From Oscillospiraceae bacterium (GTDB lineage: Bacteria > Bacillota > Clostridia > Oscillospirales > Ruminococcaceae): a DNA stretch of 5,448 nucleotides. Under the pieces are notes generated by a model that saw only the letters and a list, made by a program, of their open reading frames with translations, ran no database searches and had not been told where the DNA came from. A program made the position numbers and the translations under genes. Of the stretch, positions 1 through 5,150 are shown in pieces; position 1 is the first letter of the stretch; each line of letters begins with the position of its first letter. The DNA lies in assembly GCA_031271475.1 (NCBI GenBank), contig JAISVP010000189.1, positions 1-5,448 of the forward strand. Reading direction: 5' to 3'.

Positions 1-129
1 AAGAAGAAATGTGAGAAGTCCTCTCCGCTTAGTTTTCTTAACATTGTGGTATATAATGTTAAACGCCGATATTGCTATAGCTATCGCGAAGCCTATCTCA
101 ACAAGCGTAAAAAAAATACCGTTTCTCAT
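1..129 (-). CDS. Small single-helix membrane protein (D), partial at window edge
   Basis: An open frame begins with ATG at 129-127 and runs to the window edge without a stop, giving 43 codons, so the C-terminus is missing. The peptide starts MRNGIFFTLVEIGFAIAIAI; residues about 5-27 form one hydrophobic helix, followed by a very basic stretch (KKTKRRG), which by the positive-inside rule suggests a membrane protein with this basic segment in the cytoplasm. The start lies four bases after the stop of gene C, so translation is probably coupled to C; the only upstream SD-like bases are weak (TTGAAG). I do not recognise the family. Its place directly behind an exported protein with a hydrophobic tail would fit a partner or immunity protein, but that is inference. 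Reality of the ORF is moderately supported by frame, hydrophobic pattern and spacing. Confidence 0.55.
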   Translation of the reverse strand, partial: MRNGIFFTLVEIGFAIAIAISAFNIIYHNVKKTKRRGLLTFLL

Positions 130-133
130 ATGG

Positions 134-892
134 TTACTTCAATATCAAAATGGTTTCATATTTCAGTTTGGCAGCATCTCTGGCATACCACGCCGAAACT
201 ATAAAAGGAACTATAGCTGCCGCACCGCCCAACGCAGCTACAATAGCAGCTATAGTCGCTGGAATTGCAGTAACAGGATTAATGGATGCTAAAGCACTGA
301 GTATAGCTGCTATCACACTTATTCCAGATATTGCCTGTGCACCATACAAATTAGTTGACATTGTTGAAACATCATTATAAAATCCTTCGGAATAACTGTG
401 CAAGCTACTTCCGATGTCCGCACGGTAAGATATACTGCCCTGCGATGACCTATCAGGGTTTATAAGTGACCAATAAAAATCCCTTGAACCGGAACTGTAG
501 TACGCATAATAACCCCAAAACGGAGCTTGTACTGAACTCGAAGCCCGCAACAAAGAAATGCCGCTGTTATCATCAGTTGACGTATCTTCCAAATTATTTA
601 GGTCAATTGTCACAGACTCGCATACGGAAACTCCGTCAACAGACATCTCATAATACAATACATCGCCGGTCTTCTTAACAGTAACCGTTTCATCAGTGCC
701 TGTTAGCTTAACAGTAACAGTTAAATCTCCGTTATTGTCGTACTGTTTAGATATAGAATATTCGCTGCCGTCAAACTGAACAGTCTCATTAACCGACGGT
801 TCAGTTTGTGCAAAAGTCGGTAAAATACAAACAACGCTAAGTGTAAGTATAACCGTAAAACATACCAATCTTTTTAAATTTTTAAAAAACAT
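134..892 (-). CDS. Exported protein with long hydrophobic C-terminal segment (C), unknown function
   Basis: 252 aa, family not recognised. The ATG at 892-890 has an AAAGGAG ribosome-binding site at 907-901 with an 8-base spacer, which settles the start. Residues 1-28 form a classical Sec signal peptide: basic FKNLKR, a hydrophobic core, and a likely cleavage site at TFA|QT. Residues 30-115 are polar and rich in Thr, Asp and Val, with beta-strand-like alternation (LTVTVKLTGTDETVTV). Residues 120-185 are rich in Tyr, Ser and Gly, including WGYYAYYSSGS. Residues about 188-234 are a long hydrophobic Ala/Ile/Val stretch broken by Asn-Pro and Gly-Gly, ending in WYAR and a short charged tail. After signal cleavage only one Cys (C91) remains. 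The build recalls SdpC-like toxin precursors or pore-forming bacteriocins, but it could equally be a membrane-anchored surface protein. Tandem Spo0A-like boxes lie about 200 bp upstream of the start, and a small membrane ORF follows four bases downstream. Confidence 0.85.
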   Translation of the reverse strand: MFFKNLKRLVCFTVILTLSVVCILPTFAQTEPSVNETVQFDGSEYSISKQYDNNGDLTVTVKLTGTDETVTVKKTGDVLYYEMSVDGVSVCESVTIDLNNLEDTSTDDNSGISLLRASSSVQAPFWGYYAYYSSGSRDFYWSLINPDRSSQGSISYRADIGSSLHSYSEGFYNDVSTMSTNLYGAQAISGISVIAAILSALASINPVTAIPATIAAIVAALGGAAAIVPFIVSAWYARDAAKLKYETILILK

Positions 893-931
893 AGCTTTTT
901 CTCCTTTGAATTTGTTTAAATGAATATTGAC

Positions 932-959
932 TGTTCTGACATAAGTATATGCAAGAACA
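932..959 (-). other. Hairpin in the 5' leader of gene C
   Basis: A 6-bp outer stem (932-937 with 954-959) and a 4-bp inner stem (940-943 with 948-951) are separated by a 2x2 internal loop and capped by a 4-base loop. It lies about 25 bases ahead of the ribosome-binding site of gene C in the predicted transcript. There is no U-tract, so it is not a terminator; it could affect mRNA stability or be incidental. Confidence 0.3.
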
Positions 960-1070
960 AAGACTACGCCGTCATTCTATATCGGCTTGCACCACCTCCC
1001 TGCAACACAAAACATTAACAATTTTAACTAAACCATCGAACTCACCTCTTCCTTTCATTTCCTTGATTTA

Positions 1071-1104
1071 ATTATACACTATTATACGTGCCGAAGCGTG
1101 TCGA
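1071..1104 (-). promoter_or_regulatory. Candidate Spo0A-controlled promoter of gene C
   Basis: On the minus strand two perfect TATAAT hexamers occur 10 bp apart (1086-1081 and 1076-1071). No TTGACA lies at the standard 17-bp distance from either. A 5/6 match, TCGACA (1104-1099), lies 22 bp upstream of the 1076-1071 hexamer and coincides with a Spo0A box. An over-long 22-bp spacing with Spo0A boxes at the -35 region is known from the Spo0A-activated spoIIG promoter of Bacillus subtilis. Seen: hexamers and spacing. Inferred: that this is the functional promoter and that it is activated rather than repressed. Confidence 0.45.
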
Positions 1105-1105
1105 A
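1089..1105 (-). promoter_or_regulatory. Tandem Spo0A-type boxes upstream of gene C
   Basis: The plus strand reads TGCCGAA at 1089-1095 and TGTCGAA at 1099-1105, two matches to the Spo0A box consensus TGNCGAA spaced exactly 10 bp, one helical turn, as in known tandem 0A sites. Relative to gene C the boxes read as TTCGACA and TTCGGCA and sit immediately upstream of the TATAAT hexamers. Spo0A~P binding here would couple gene C to entry into stationary phase or sporulation. The exact 7-mer is expected less than once by chance in a window of this size, and the paired arrangement strengthens the call. Confidence 0.55.
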
Positions 1106-1280
1106 CTGTGCAAGAATTTCAAAAAAAGGTCGGTTTTGCAGAAATAAACAAAACCCATGCATATCGCGCAAGATTTTTCGTGTATTTTGACGAAAAAGGT
1201 ACTGGCAAACGCAGTCCGGTACGGTATAACAGGCATATAGAGAGTGCCCCTGCATTAGGCGGTCACTTCCGTTAGTTGAT

Positions 1281-1320
1281 AAAAACAACCGTCAGCTTTA
1301 AAAAGCAGACGGTTGTTTTT
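1281..1320 (-). terminator. Rho-independent terminator after gene B (bidirectional form)
   Basis: A perfect 13-bp stem (1281-1293 with 1308-1320) continues past an A/A mismatch into a 4-bp inner stem (1295-1298 with 1303-1306) and a 4-base loop. Read on the minus strand it ends in GGTTGTTTTT and lies 38 bases after the stop of gene B. Read on the plus strand it ends in seven T, so it could stop transcription from either side, although no plus-strand gene precedes it here. Confidence 0.8.
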
Positions 1321-1358
1321 TTGCTGTTTAAGTTGACATAAATGTATTGCAAATAAGT

Positions 1359-1952
1359 TTAGCCATTGTCAGATATTCTGCCGGTATCAGTACACGTTAT
1401 TCTAAGCCTTCCCGATATGCCTATTATTGGGTTAGCAGCACTGTAGAAAGCATAATAAATCTCTGCATAAGCTGTTCCGAGACTGCTTGCTCCCTGTGTT
1501 TTTGTAAGATTCCATCCCGAAACCACTACACCGGACTTCAAATTTCTTGACGCAGAGGCTCTCGTACATTCGACATACGCAAACGGAATCAGCGTCCACC
1601 AAGAAAAATGTGCCGTAAGCGTCACGGACCCCCAGTCTGAAACCTGTCTCGTACGGGTTGCGGTATCAGAACCGTTTGGTGAAAGGGGAAGAACAAGACC
1701 CGTTTCAAACGTATCAGTAACAGTTGTGCCGTCACTTAGTTCATAAGTTTTCACGGTAGTAATTCTTCCAGCAAATACTGAACTTGTTTCGCTGATCAAT
1801 TCAGCGTTTTCCAAAAGAGTATCATCTGTTATTTCTATTAAACCGCCAGTAGTTTCTGTATCAGCGCTCTCAGCATAAATATGTGCCGTTATACTGTTAG
1901 TAAATACAAACGCACTTACTGCCGCCACCAATAAAGATATAATTTTTTTAAT
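1359..1952 (-). CDS. Exported protein (B) without a normal start codon, overlapping gene A in the -1 frame
   Basis: The first conventional start is TTG at 1931-1929, giving 190 aa, but the frame stays open upstream to a TAA at 1961-1959, and the extra codons supply the basic n-region of a signal peptide: I-K-K-I-I-S-L-L-V-A-A-V. The peptide therefore looks complete only from the ATT codon at 1952-1950, used here as the 5' limit; AUU is a rare start and no good SD precedes it. Probable cleavage is at HIYA|ES (residue 20 of the 190-aa form). The mature part starts acidic and Thr-rich, then carries TAHFSWW, FAYVECTRA and LRITCTDTG, with two Cys (C122, C180) that could form a disulfide. I do not recognise the family. 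The last 37 bases of gene A overlap it. Options are AUU initiation, -1 frameshifting from A, or a damaged start codon. A terminator follows. Confidence 0.75.
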   Translation of the reverse strand: MKKIISLLVAAVSAFVFTNSITAHIYAESADTETTGGLIEITDDTLLENAELISETSSVFAGRITTVKTYELSDGTTVTDTFETGLVLPLSPNGSDTATRTRQVSDWGSVTLTAHFSWWTLIPFAYVECTRASASRNLKSGVVVSGWNLTKTQGASSLGTAYAEIYYAFYSAANPIIGISGRLRITCTDTGRISDNG

Positions 1953-2614
1953 ATAATATTATTACCGTTCCATTCATCTTTTCCGGGAACTTTACCTACA
2001 GTCTCCGGTCTGAGACAGTATTTGCTCCGGATTAAGAAAAATGAAATAATTGAGACAGCCACAAACACAACGCCGCTGAAAACAATCCCGCGAAGGACAA
2101 ATTCGCCGTATTCATACGTGGGATATAAATGACTTAATATTTCAATTTGTTTAATAATGTAGGCAAACACTGTGCCGAATGCAACCGCCAGTCCATAGAA
2201 TTTTCTGCCGCGTTTCAAGGCAAGGCAAAAAGACGCGACAGCGAACACCGCAGAAACAGCCGCAGTACATCGGACAGCCACATGATGAACTCTCGCAATC
2301 TCATAAGTGACATTTGGAATGAAGATAAGCACCGCTGATGCAACCGTCACCGCGAAAGCAACCGCGAAGACCGTCAAGTCCAAAGCAAAAAACTTTTTTG
2401 TCTTTTCCCCGGTTTTTTCGGATAAGTTTTTACAAACAAACAACAGTCCCAACGCGTAAACCAAAATGAACAGCGCCCCGCTTGACATGAACTCACCAAG
2501 CGACTGGGCAAACCGCAGAATGACGCACGACAGGCAGTAGCCCAATAACAGTATTATTGATTTAGCAATTTTAATTAACGTCTCTTTTTTCGGTAATTTC
2601 ACTTGTATTACCAT
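1916..2614 (-). CDS. Six-helix integral membrane protein (A), unknown function
   Basis: 232 aa starting at ATG 2614-2612, chosen because a perfect AGGAGG lies 8 bases upstream; the in-frame GTG at 2623-2621 overlaps that SD and is unlikely. Counting from the chosen ATG, hydrophobic segments fall at about 17-35, 45-62, 77-99, 115-134, 139-157 and 174-195, with Lys/Arg-rich links such as SEKTGEKTKK and LKRGRK, so both ends are predicted in the cytoplasm. I see no catalytic motif and do not recognise the family. The last residues (LKKLYLYWWRQ) read like an out-of-frame translation of the signal peptide of gene B, which occupies the same bases, so the native end may differ. A sigma-A promoter lies about 130 bases upstream of the first transcribed region, and gene B follows in the same transcript. 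Its role may be in the export, processing or immunity of B, but only position suggests it. Confidence 0.85.
   Translation of the reverse strand: MVIQVKLPKKETLIKIAKSIILLLGYCLSCVILRFAQSLGEFMSSGALFILVYALGLLFVCKNLSEKTGEKTKKFFALDLTVFAVAFAVTVASAVLIFIPNVTYEIARVHHVAVRCTAAVSAVFAVASFCLALKRGRKFYGLAVAFGTVFAYIIKQIEILSHLYPTYEYGEFVLRGIVFSGVVFVAVSIISFFLIRSKYCLRPETVGKVPGKDEWNGNNIILKKLYLYWWRQ
1943..1949 (-). other. A AAA AAA heptamer at the A/B frame junction
   Basis: The minus strand carries seven A in a row. In the frame of gene A they read (TT)A AAA AAA, the canonical X XXY YYZ form of a -1 slippery site. Slipping back one base here leads directly into the frame of gene B and would give a fusion of about 418 aa. 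The first recognisable downstream hairpin (1920-1899, nine pairs including two G-U) begins 22 bases later, further than the usual 5-9, and no upstream SD-like stimulator sits at the usual distance. The A-run may simply encode the Lys-Lys of the signal peptide. Confidence 0.35.
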
Positions 2615-2615
2615 A

Positions 2616-2675
2616 TTAATCACCTCCTGTGTTCTCTTTTACAGTTACTGTCTGCTTCTCAATTAAAACTCTCAT
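2616..2675 (-). CDS. Possible 19-codon leader ORF coupled to gene A
   Basis: ATG at 2675-2673 opens a frame encoding MRVLIEKQTVTVKENTGGD and ending in TAA at 2618-2616, one base before the ATG of gene A. An AGGAGG (2683-2678) precedes it, but the spacer is only two bases, which is too short for efficient initiation. The end of the frame runs through the SD of gene A, the arrangement expected for translational coupling. It may be a real leader peptide or only the result of duplicated SD-containing sequence. Low confidence. Confidence 0.2.
   Translation of the reverse strand: MRVLIEKQTVTVKENTGGD
2623..2628 (-). promoter_or_regulatory. Ribosome-binding site fixing the start of gene A
   Basis: Perfect AGGAGG with an 8-base spacer to ATG 2614-2612. 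It rules out the longer GTG start at 2623-2621, which would overlap the SD itself. Confidence 0.85.
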
Positions 2676-2754
2676 CACCTCCTGAAATAATTTCCAGAAT
2701 TCTCCTCCTTATATAATATGAAAAACATTACAAACGGTGAAAACCACCATTTAC

Positions 2755-2783
2755 AGTATAATATATTCTAAAGCAAATGTCAA
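2755..2783 (-). promoter_or_regulatory. Sigma-A promoter of the A-B unit
   Basis: On the minus strand a perfect TTGACA (2783-2778) is followed after exactly 17 bp by TATACT (2760-2755), a 5/6 match to TATAAT, in AT-rich surroundings. Transcription would start near 2748, giving a leader of about 130 nt to the ATG of gene A. This is the best promoter in the window. Confidence 0.85.
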
Positions 2784-2812
2784 TACTTTTTACGAAAATT
2801 CCCCGAAAGCAC

Positions 2813-2829
2813 GTTGACACGTTTCGACA
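2813..2829 (-). promoter_or_regulatory. Tandem Spo0A-like boxes upstream of the A-B promoter
   Basis: Read on the minus strand, TGTCGAA (2829-2823, exact consensus) is followed at a 10-bp period by TGTCAAC (2819-2813, 5 of 7). They lie about 65-80 bp upstream of the predicted start of the A-B transcript. The arrangement repeats that upstream of gene C in mirror orientation, with similar flanks (TATA next to the proximal box, GTGC beyond the distal one), which suggests shared control. The second box is weak, so binding needs testing. Confidence 0.45.
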
Positions 2830-2882
2830 TTATACACCGTAAACCGACTTTGGATCGCCTGAATATTTTCCATTATATAACA

Positions 2883-2920
2883 AAACAGCCTTCTGCTATC
2901 TGAAAAGCAGACGGCTGTTT
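2883..2920 (-). terminator. Rho-independent terminator of the coiled-coil/symporter unit
   Basis: An 8-bp outer stem (2883-2890 with 2913-2920) and a 6-bp inner stem (2892-2897 with 2906-2911) are separated by one mismatch, with an 8-base loop. On the minus strand the stem ends in GGCTGTTTTGTT, a moderate U-rich tail. It starts 47 bases after the stop of the symporter gene. Confidence 0.7.
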
Positions 2921-2924
2921 CTAT

Positions 2925-2958
2925 CGAACCCGCCCATTCGCAGACGGGTTTGTTTTTT
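2925..2958 (+). terminator. Second hairpin with plus-strand T-tract
   Basis: Stem 2925-2932 with 2945-2952 (eight pairs including one G-U), 12-base loop, then six T on the plus strand (2953-2958). For the minus-strand symporter transcript it has no U-tail and would act only as an extra hairpin before the main terminator. No plus-strand gene ends here, so it may shield the symporter gene from antisense transcription or end an unrecognised plus-strand RNA. Confidence 0.45.
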
Positions 2959-2966
2959 CGGAAACA

Positions 2967-4514
2967 TTATTTACTTTCAATTGCCGCAAACGCATTATCC
3001 GCAGTTTCCTTAGGAATCTTGGGAGTAAACATACTTACGACCGGTACGATTATCAAAGAAACAATCATAGCAAACGCACCGGCATTGATCGGAGACGCAA
3101 GGTTAAATCCAAGAAAACTTCCGCTGACGCCGCCGAAAGTAAATATACACATATGCAGTACGGTAATCCCTATTCCGGACGCAAAGCTGGCCCAGACAGC
3201 GGCCTTTGTAACTTTTTTAGAGAACAGCCCGTAAGTGAACGGGCCAAGGAACGAACCGGCCAAAGCGCCCCATGATATAGACATAAGGGTAGTGATAAGC
3301 GCGTTTTTGTTAAGTGCTATAACAACCGAAATCAGCAAGAATACAGCAACAAGAATACGCATGATAAGCATTTGCCTGTCTTCGGACAAATTTTTTTTTC
3401 TGAACGGTTTTATTAAGTCAATCGTAAGCGTAGAACTTGACGTAAGAACCAAAGACGAAAGCGTGGACATAGACGCGGACAGCACTAAAATTACCACAAC
3501 GCCGATTAAAATCTCGGGCAATGACTTTTCAAGAAGTCCGGGTATCATTGAATCGAAATCGGGTCTCCCGCCCGGAGATTCAATAAACGCCTTGCCCGTA
3601 TCCGCCGCGTTTGTGGAACAGAACACGCGGACAAAGCTTCCAAGGAAGTAAGAGCCGCCCGCAACAACAAAAGCGAACAGCGTAGAGATAACCGCACCTT
3701 TTTTAATTGCCTCATCATTTTTTATAGCATAGAATTTATGCACCATCTGAGGCAGACCCCAAGTACCCAAAGAGGTAAGTATTACCACACCCAACAGGTT
3801 AAGGGGATCGGGGCCGAAAAGGGAATTAAGAGAGTTTTGGGAAATATTCGCGGCACTGTCCTCAATTACGCTTAAATCAAACAGGATCGCGCCCAATCCG
3901 CCGCCTTCCTGCACCGCACAGAACACTACGGCAATTATGCCCAAAAGCATGATAATACCCTGTACAAAATCGTTAATGGCAGTTGCGGTATAACCGCCAA
4001 GGATTACATACGCGGCGGTAAGCACCGCCATAAGAATAACGCAAACGCTGTAATCTATAGGGAACGCCATACTGAAAAGTCGGGAAAGTCCGTTATAAAC
4101 CGAAGCCGTATACGGTATAAGGAATACAAAAACTATAATAGCCGCGGCAATTTTAAGGGACTTTGAACCGAAACGCTTTTCAAAGAATTCCGGCATAGTG
4201 GACGCGCCCAGATGAGCGGTCATAAGCCTTGTACGCCTGCCCAGAACAACCCAAGCCAAAGCGCTGCCGATCAGGGCATTGCCGATACCTATCCAAGTAG
4301 CGGACATACCGTAATTCCATCCGAACTGTCCGGCATATCCAATAAAAACCACCGCTGAAAAATACGACGTACCGTATGCAAAAGAAGTAAGCCATGTCCC
4401 GATATTACGTCCGCCGAGGACAAAGTCATTAACCGATTTAGTTTTCTTTGACGCGTAGTACCCGATAGCAATCATCCCCGCAATATAAACCGCTAAAATT
4501 ATAACATTCACCAT
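2967..4514 (-). CDS. Sodium:solute symporter (SSS family, PutP/PanF-like)
   Basis: 515 aa, the usual family length, with about 13 hydrophobic segments spread over the chain. It would import an organic solute with Na+ across the cytoplasmic membrane. Family marks, recognised from memory of PutP and PanF: an N-terminal helix 4-20; FVLGGRNIGTW (31-41) before helix 2; GTSYFSAVVFIG (48-59), where the Asp of proline-type PutP is replaced by Tyr51; ILGGYTATAINDFVQG (171-186), the family signature region; GLPQMVHKFYA (253-263); and SASMSTLSS (346-354), matching the helix whose Ser-Thr pair (here S350/T351) helps bind Na+. The substrate cannot be read from the sequence; the Tyr51 change argues against assuming proline. 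It starts one base after the stop of the coiled-coil gene (TAG-T-ATG) with only AAAGGA-type bases as SD, so translation is probably coupled. A run of nine A encodes part of RKKN (372-375). A terminator follows. Confidence 0.93.
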   Translation of the reverse strand: MVNVIILAVYIAGMIAIGYYASKKTKSVNDFVLGGRNIGTWLTSFAYGTSYFSAVVFIGYAGQFGWNYGMSATWIGIGNALIGSALAWVVLGRRTRLMTAHLGASTMPEFFEKRFGSKSLKIAAAIIVFVFLIPYTASVYNGLSRLFSMAFPIDYSVCVILMAVLTAAYVILGGYTATAINDFVQGIIMLLGIIAVVFCAVQEGGGLGAILFDLSVIEDSAANISQNSLNSLFGPDPLNLLGVVILTSLGTWGLPQMVHKFYAIKNDEAIKKGAVISTLFAFVVAGGSYFLGSFVRVFCSTNAADTGKAFIESPGGRPDFDSMIPGLLEKSLPEILIGVVVILVLSASMSTLSSLVLTSSSTLTIDLIKPFRKKNLSEDRQMLIMRILVAVFLLISVVIALNKNALITTLMSISWGALAGSFLGPFTYGLFSKKVTKAAVWASFASGIGITVLHMCIFTFGGVSGSFLGFNLASPINAGAFAMIVSLIIVPVVSMFTPKIPKETADNAFAAIESK

Positions 4515-4515
4515 A

Positions 4516-5136
4516 CTATTTTTTTCCTTTCCGTCTTTGATTTGCCTGTTTGTCGAATTCTCTTTGCTTCATTCTTATGCTGTCCAGACTTTGCTGCAAA
4601 GATTCCTCATAGCTTCTGAGCACTTCCTTAGTAAAGTCGAGCATATTCCGAGTCATTTCCTTTATGCTGTCCTGAGCGGCTCTTTTTTGGGATTCCACTC
4701 TGTCATTGGATTCCGTTTCTATTTCATTTGCTTTTCTTTTAGCCTCGTCAAGCATACTGCCAATACTTCGCTGTGCGTCCTTAAAATTGCGCTCGGCTTC
4801 CTTAGACAGATTGTCCGCATCTGCAACAGCCCTTCTTACAATTTCCTCTTTAGCCACTAACTTTTCGGCTTTGGCTTCCGCCGCCATTTCTATATTTTTA
4901 GCCCTTGACTCAGCTTCCTCAATTATATGCTGCCGTTGGCTTATAATCTGAAAAGACTGTCCTTTTGCCGTTTCGATATAAGTCCTTAAGTCCGCAATAA
5001 GCTGTGACGACCTGTCCATATCAATCGACACCTTACGCGACAAAAGCACCTTTGAGCCGTTATACACCATAGTATCCAGTTCATCTATCATCCCGAAAAT
5101 ACTGCTCCATGTTCTTTCCATCTCCGCCCTGTTCAT
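4516..5136 (-). CDS. Coiled-coil protein, DivIVA/ATP-synthase-subunit-B-like, unknown function
   Basis: 206 aa. I chose ATG 5136-5134 because AGGAGG (5150-5145) lies 8 bases upstream; a longer frame to 5217 runs into the intergenic tandem repeat and is unlikely. There is no signal peptide or membrane helix. Residues 1-25 are a short N-terminal region; VLLSRKVSIDMDRSSQLIADL (30-50) is followed by an almost continuous charged helix (about 52-200) rich in Ala, Glu, Lys and Arg, typical of a coiled coil, with a basic tail RRKGKK. The pattern 'x-PLS-x-KV-x-(V/I)D-x-(E/D)' followed by EAESRAKNIEMAAEAKA resembles small clostridial proteins annotated loosely as ATPase, V-type ATPase subunit H or DivIVA-like, often placed near cell-division or coenzyme-A genes. 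That resemblance is from memory. It is the first gene of a likely two-gene unit with the symporter; no functional link between them is evident. Confidence 0.85.
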   Translation of the reverse strand: MNRAEMERTWSSIFGMIDELDTMVYNGSKVLLSRKVSIDMDRSSQLIADLRTYIETAKGQSFQIISQRQHIIEEAESRAKNIEMAAEAKAEKLVAKEEIVRRAVADADNLSKEAERNFKDAQRSIGSMLDEAKRKANEIETESNDRVESQKRAAQDSIKEMTRNMLDFTKEVLRSYEESLQQSLDSIRMKQREFDKQANQRRKGKK

Positions 5137-5144
5137 TATCCTAT

Positions 5145-5150
5145 CCTCCT
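5145..5150 (-). promoter_or_regulatory. Ribosome-binding site fixing the start of the coiled-coil gene
   Basis: AGGAGG with an 8-base spacer to ATG 5136-5134. It excludes the upstream ATG at 5217-5215, which lies in repeat DNA and has no SD. Confidence 0.85.

Larger units (their letters stand above)
893..1358. other. Gene-free stretch of 466 bp: leader of C, Spo0A-like boxes, terminator of B
   Basis: This stretch holds no gene I can support. From high to low coordinates it contains a 3' trailer and terminator hairpin of gene B (1320-1281), a spacer with two small inverted repeats (1199-1222 and 1174-1197), two Spo0A-like boxes (1105-1089), two TATAAT hexamers (1086-1081, 1076-1071), and a leader of roughly 170 nt with several SD-like sequences and a hairpin (959-932). 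A 68-codon minus-strand frame spanning 1288-1082 starts at TTG inside the terminator stem and has no SD, so I do not call it. Confidence 0.7.
2629..2966. other. Gene-free stretch of 338 bp: regulatory region between symporter and gene A
   Basis: From high to low coordinates it holds a hairpin with its T-run on the plus strand (2925-2958), the terminator of the symporter unit (2883-2920), a segment of about 50 bp without recognised content, tandem Spo0A-like boxes (2829-2813), a sigma-A promoter (2783-2755) and a leader of about 130 nt with SD-like AGGAGG repeated at 2709-2704, 2683-2678 and 2628-2623. No gene beyond the doubtful leader ORF is seen. Confidence 0.7.

Noticed and set aside
150..380. 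76-codon plus-strand frame with hydrophobic Ala/Ile content
   Set aside because: It mirrors the Ala-rich C-terminal segment of gene C on the opposite strand.
972..1058. 28-codon minus-strand frame (MKGRGEFDGLVKIVNV...) in the leader of gene C
   Set aside because: AAGG is only two bases from the ATG, and I recognise no small-protein family; kept only as part of the leader-structure observation.
1082..1288. 68-codon minus-strand open frame
   Set aside because: It begins at TTG inside the terminator stem of gene B, has no SD, and its end overlaps the Spo0A boxes and a TATAAT hexamer; better explained as intergenic DNA.
2814..2836. Plus-strand TTGACA followed by TATACA
   Set aside because: The spacing is only 11 bp, too short for a sigma-A promoter; TTGACA here is part of the weaker Spo0A-like box.
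3235..3651. 138-codon plus-strand frame
   Set aside because: It is antisense to the well-supported symporter gene and has no SD or family features; a shadow of its codon use.
4551..4557. Exact TGTCGAA on the plus strand
   Set aside because: It lies inside the coding region of the coiled-coil protein (Phe-Asp-Lys codons), has no partner box and is near no promoter; likely chance.
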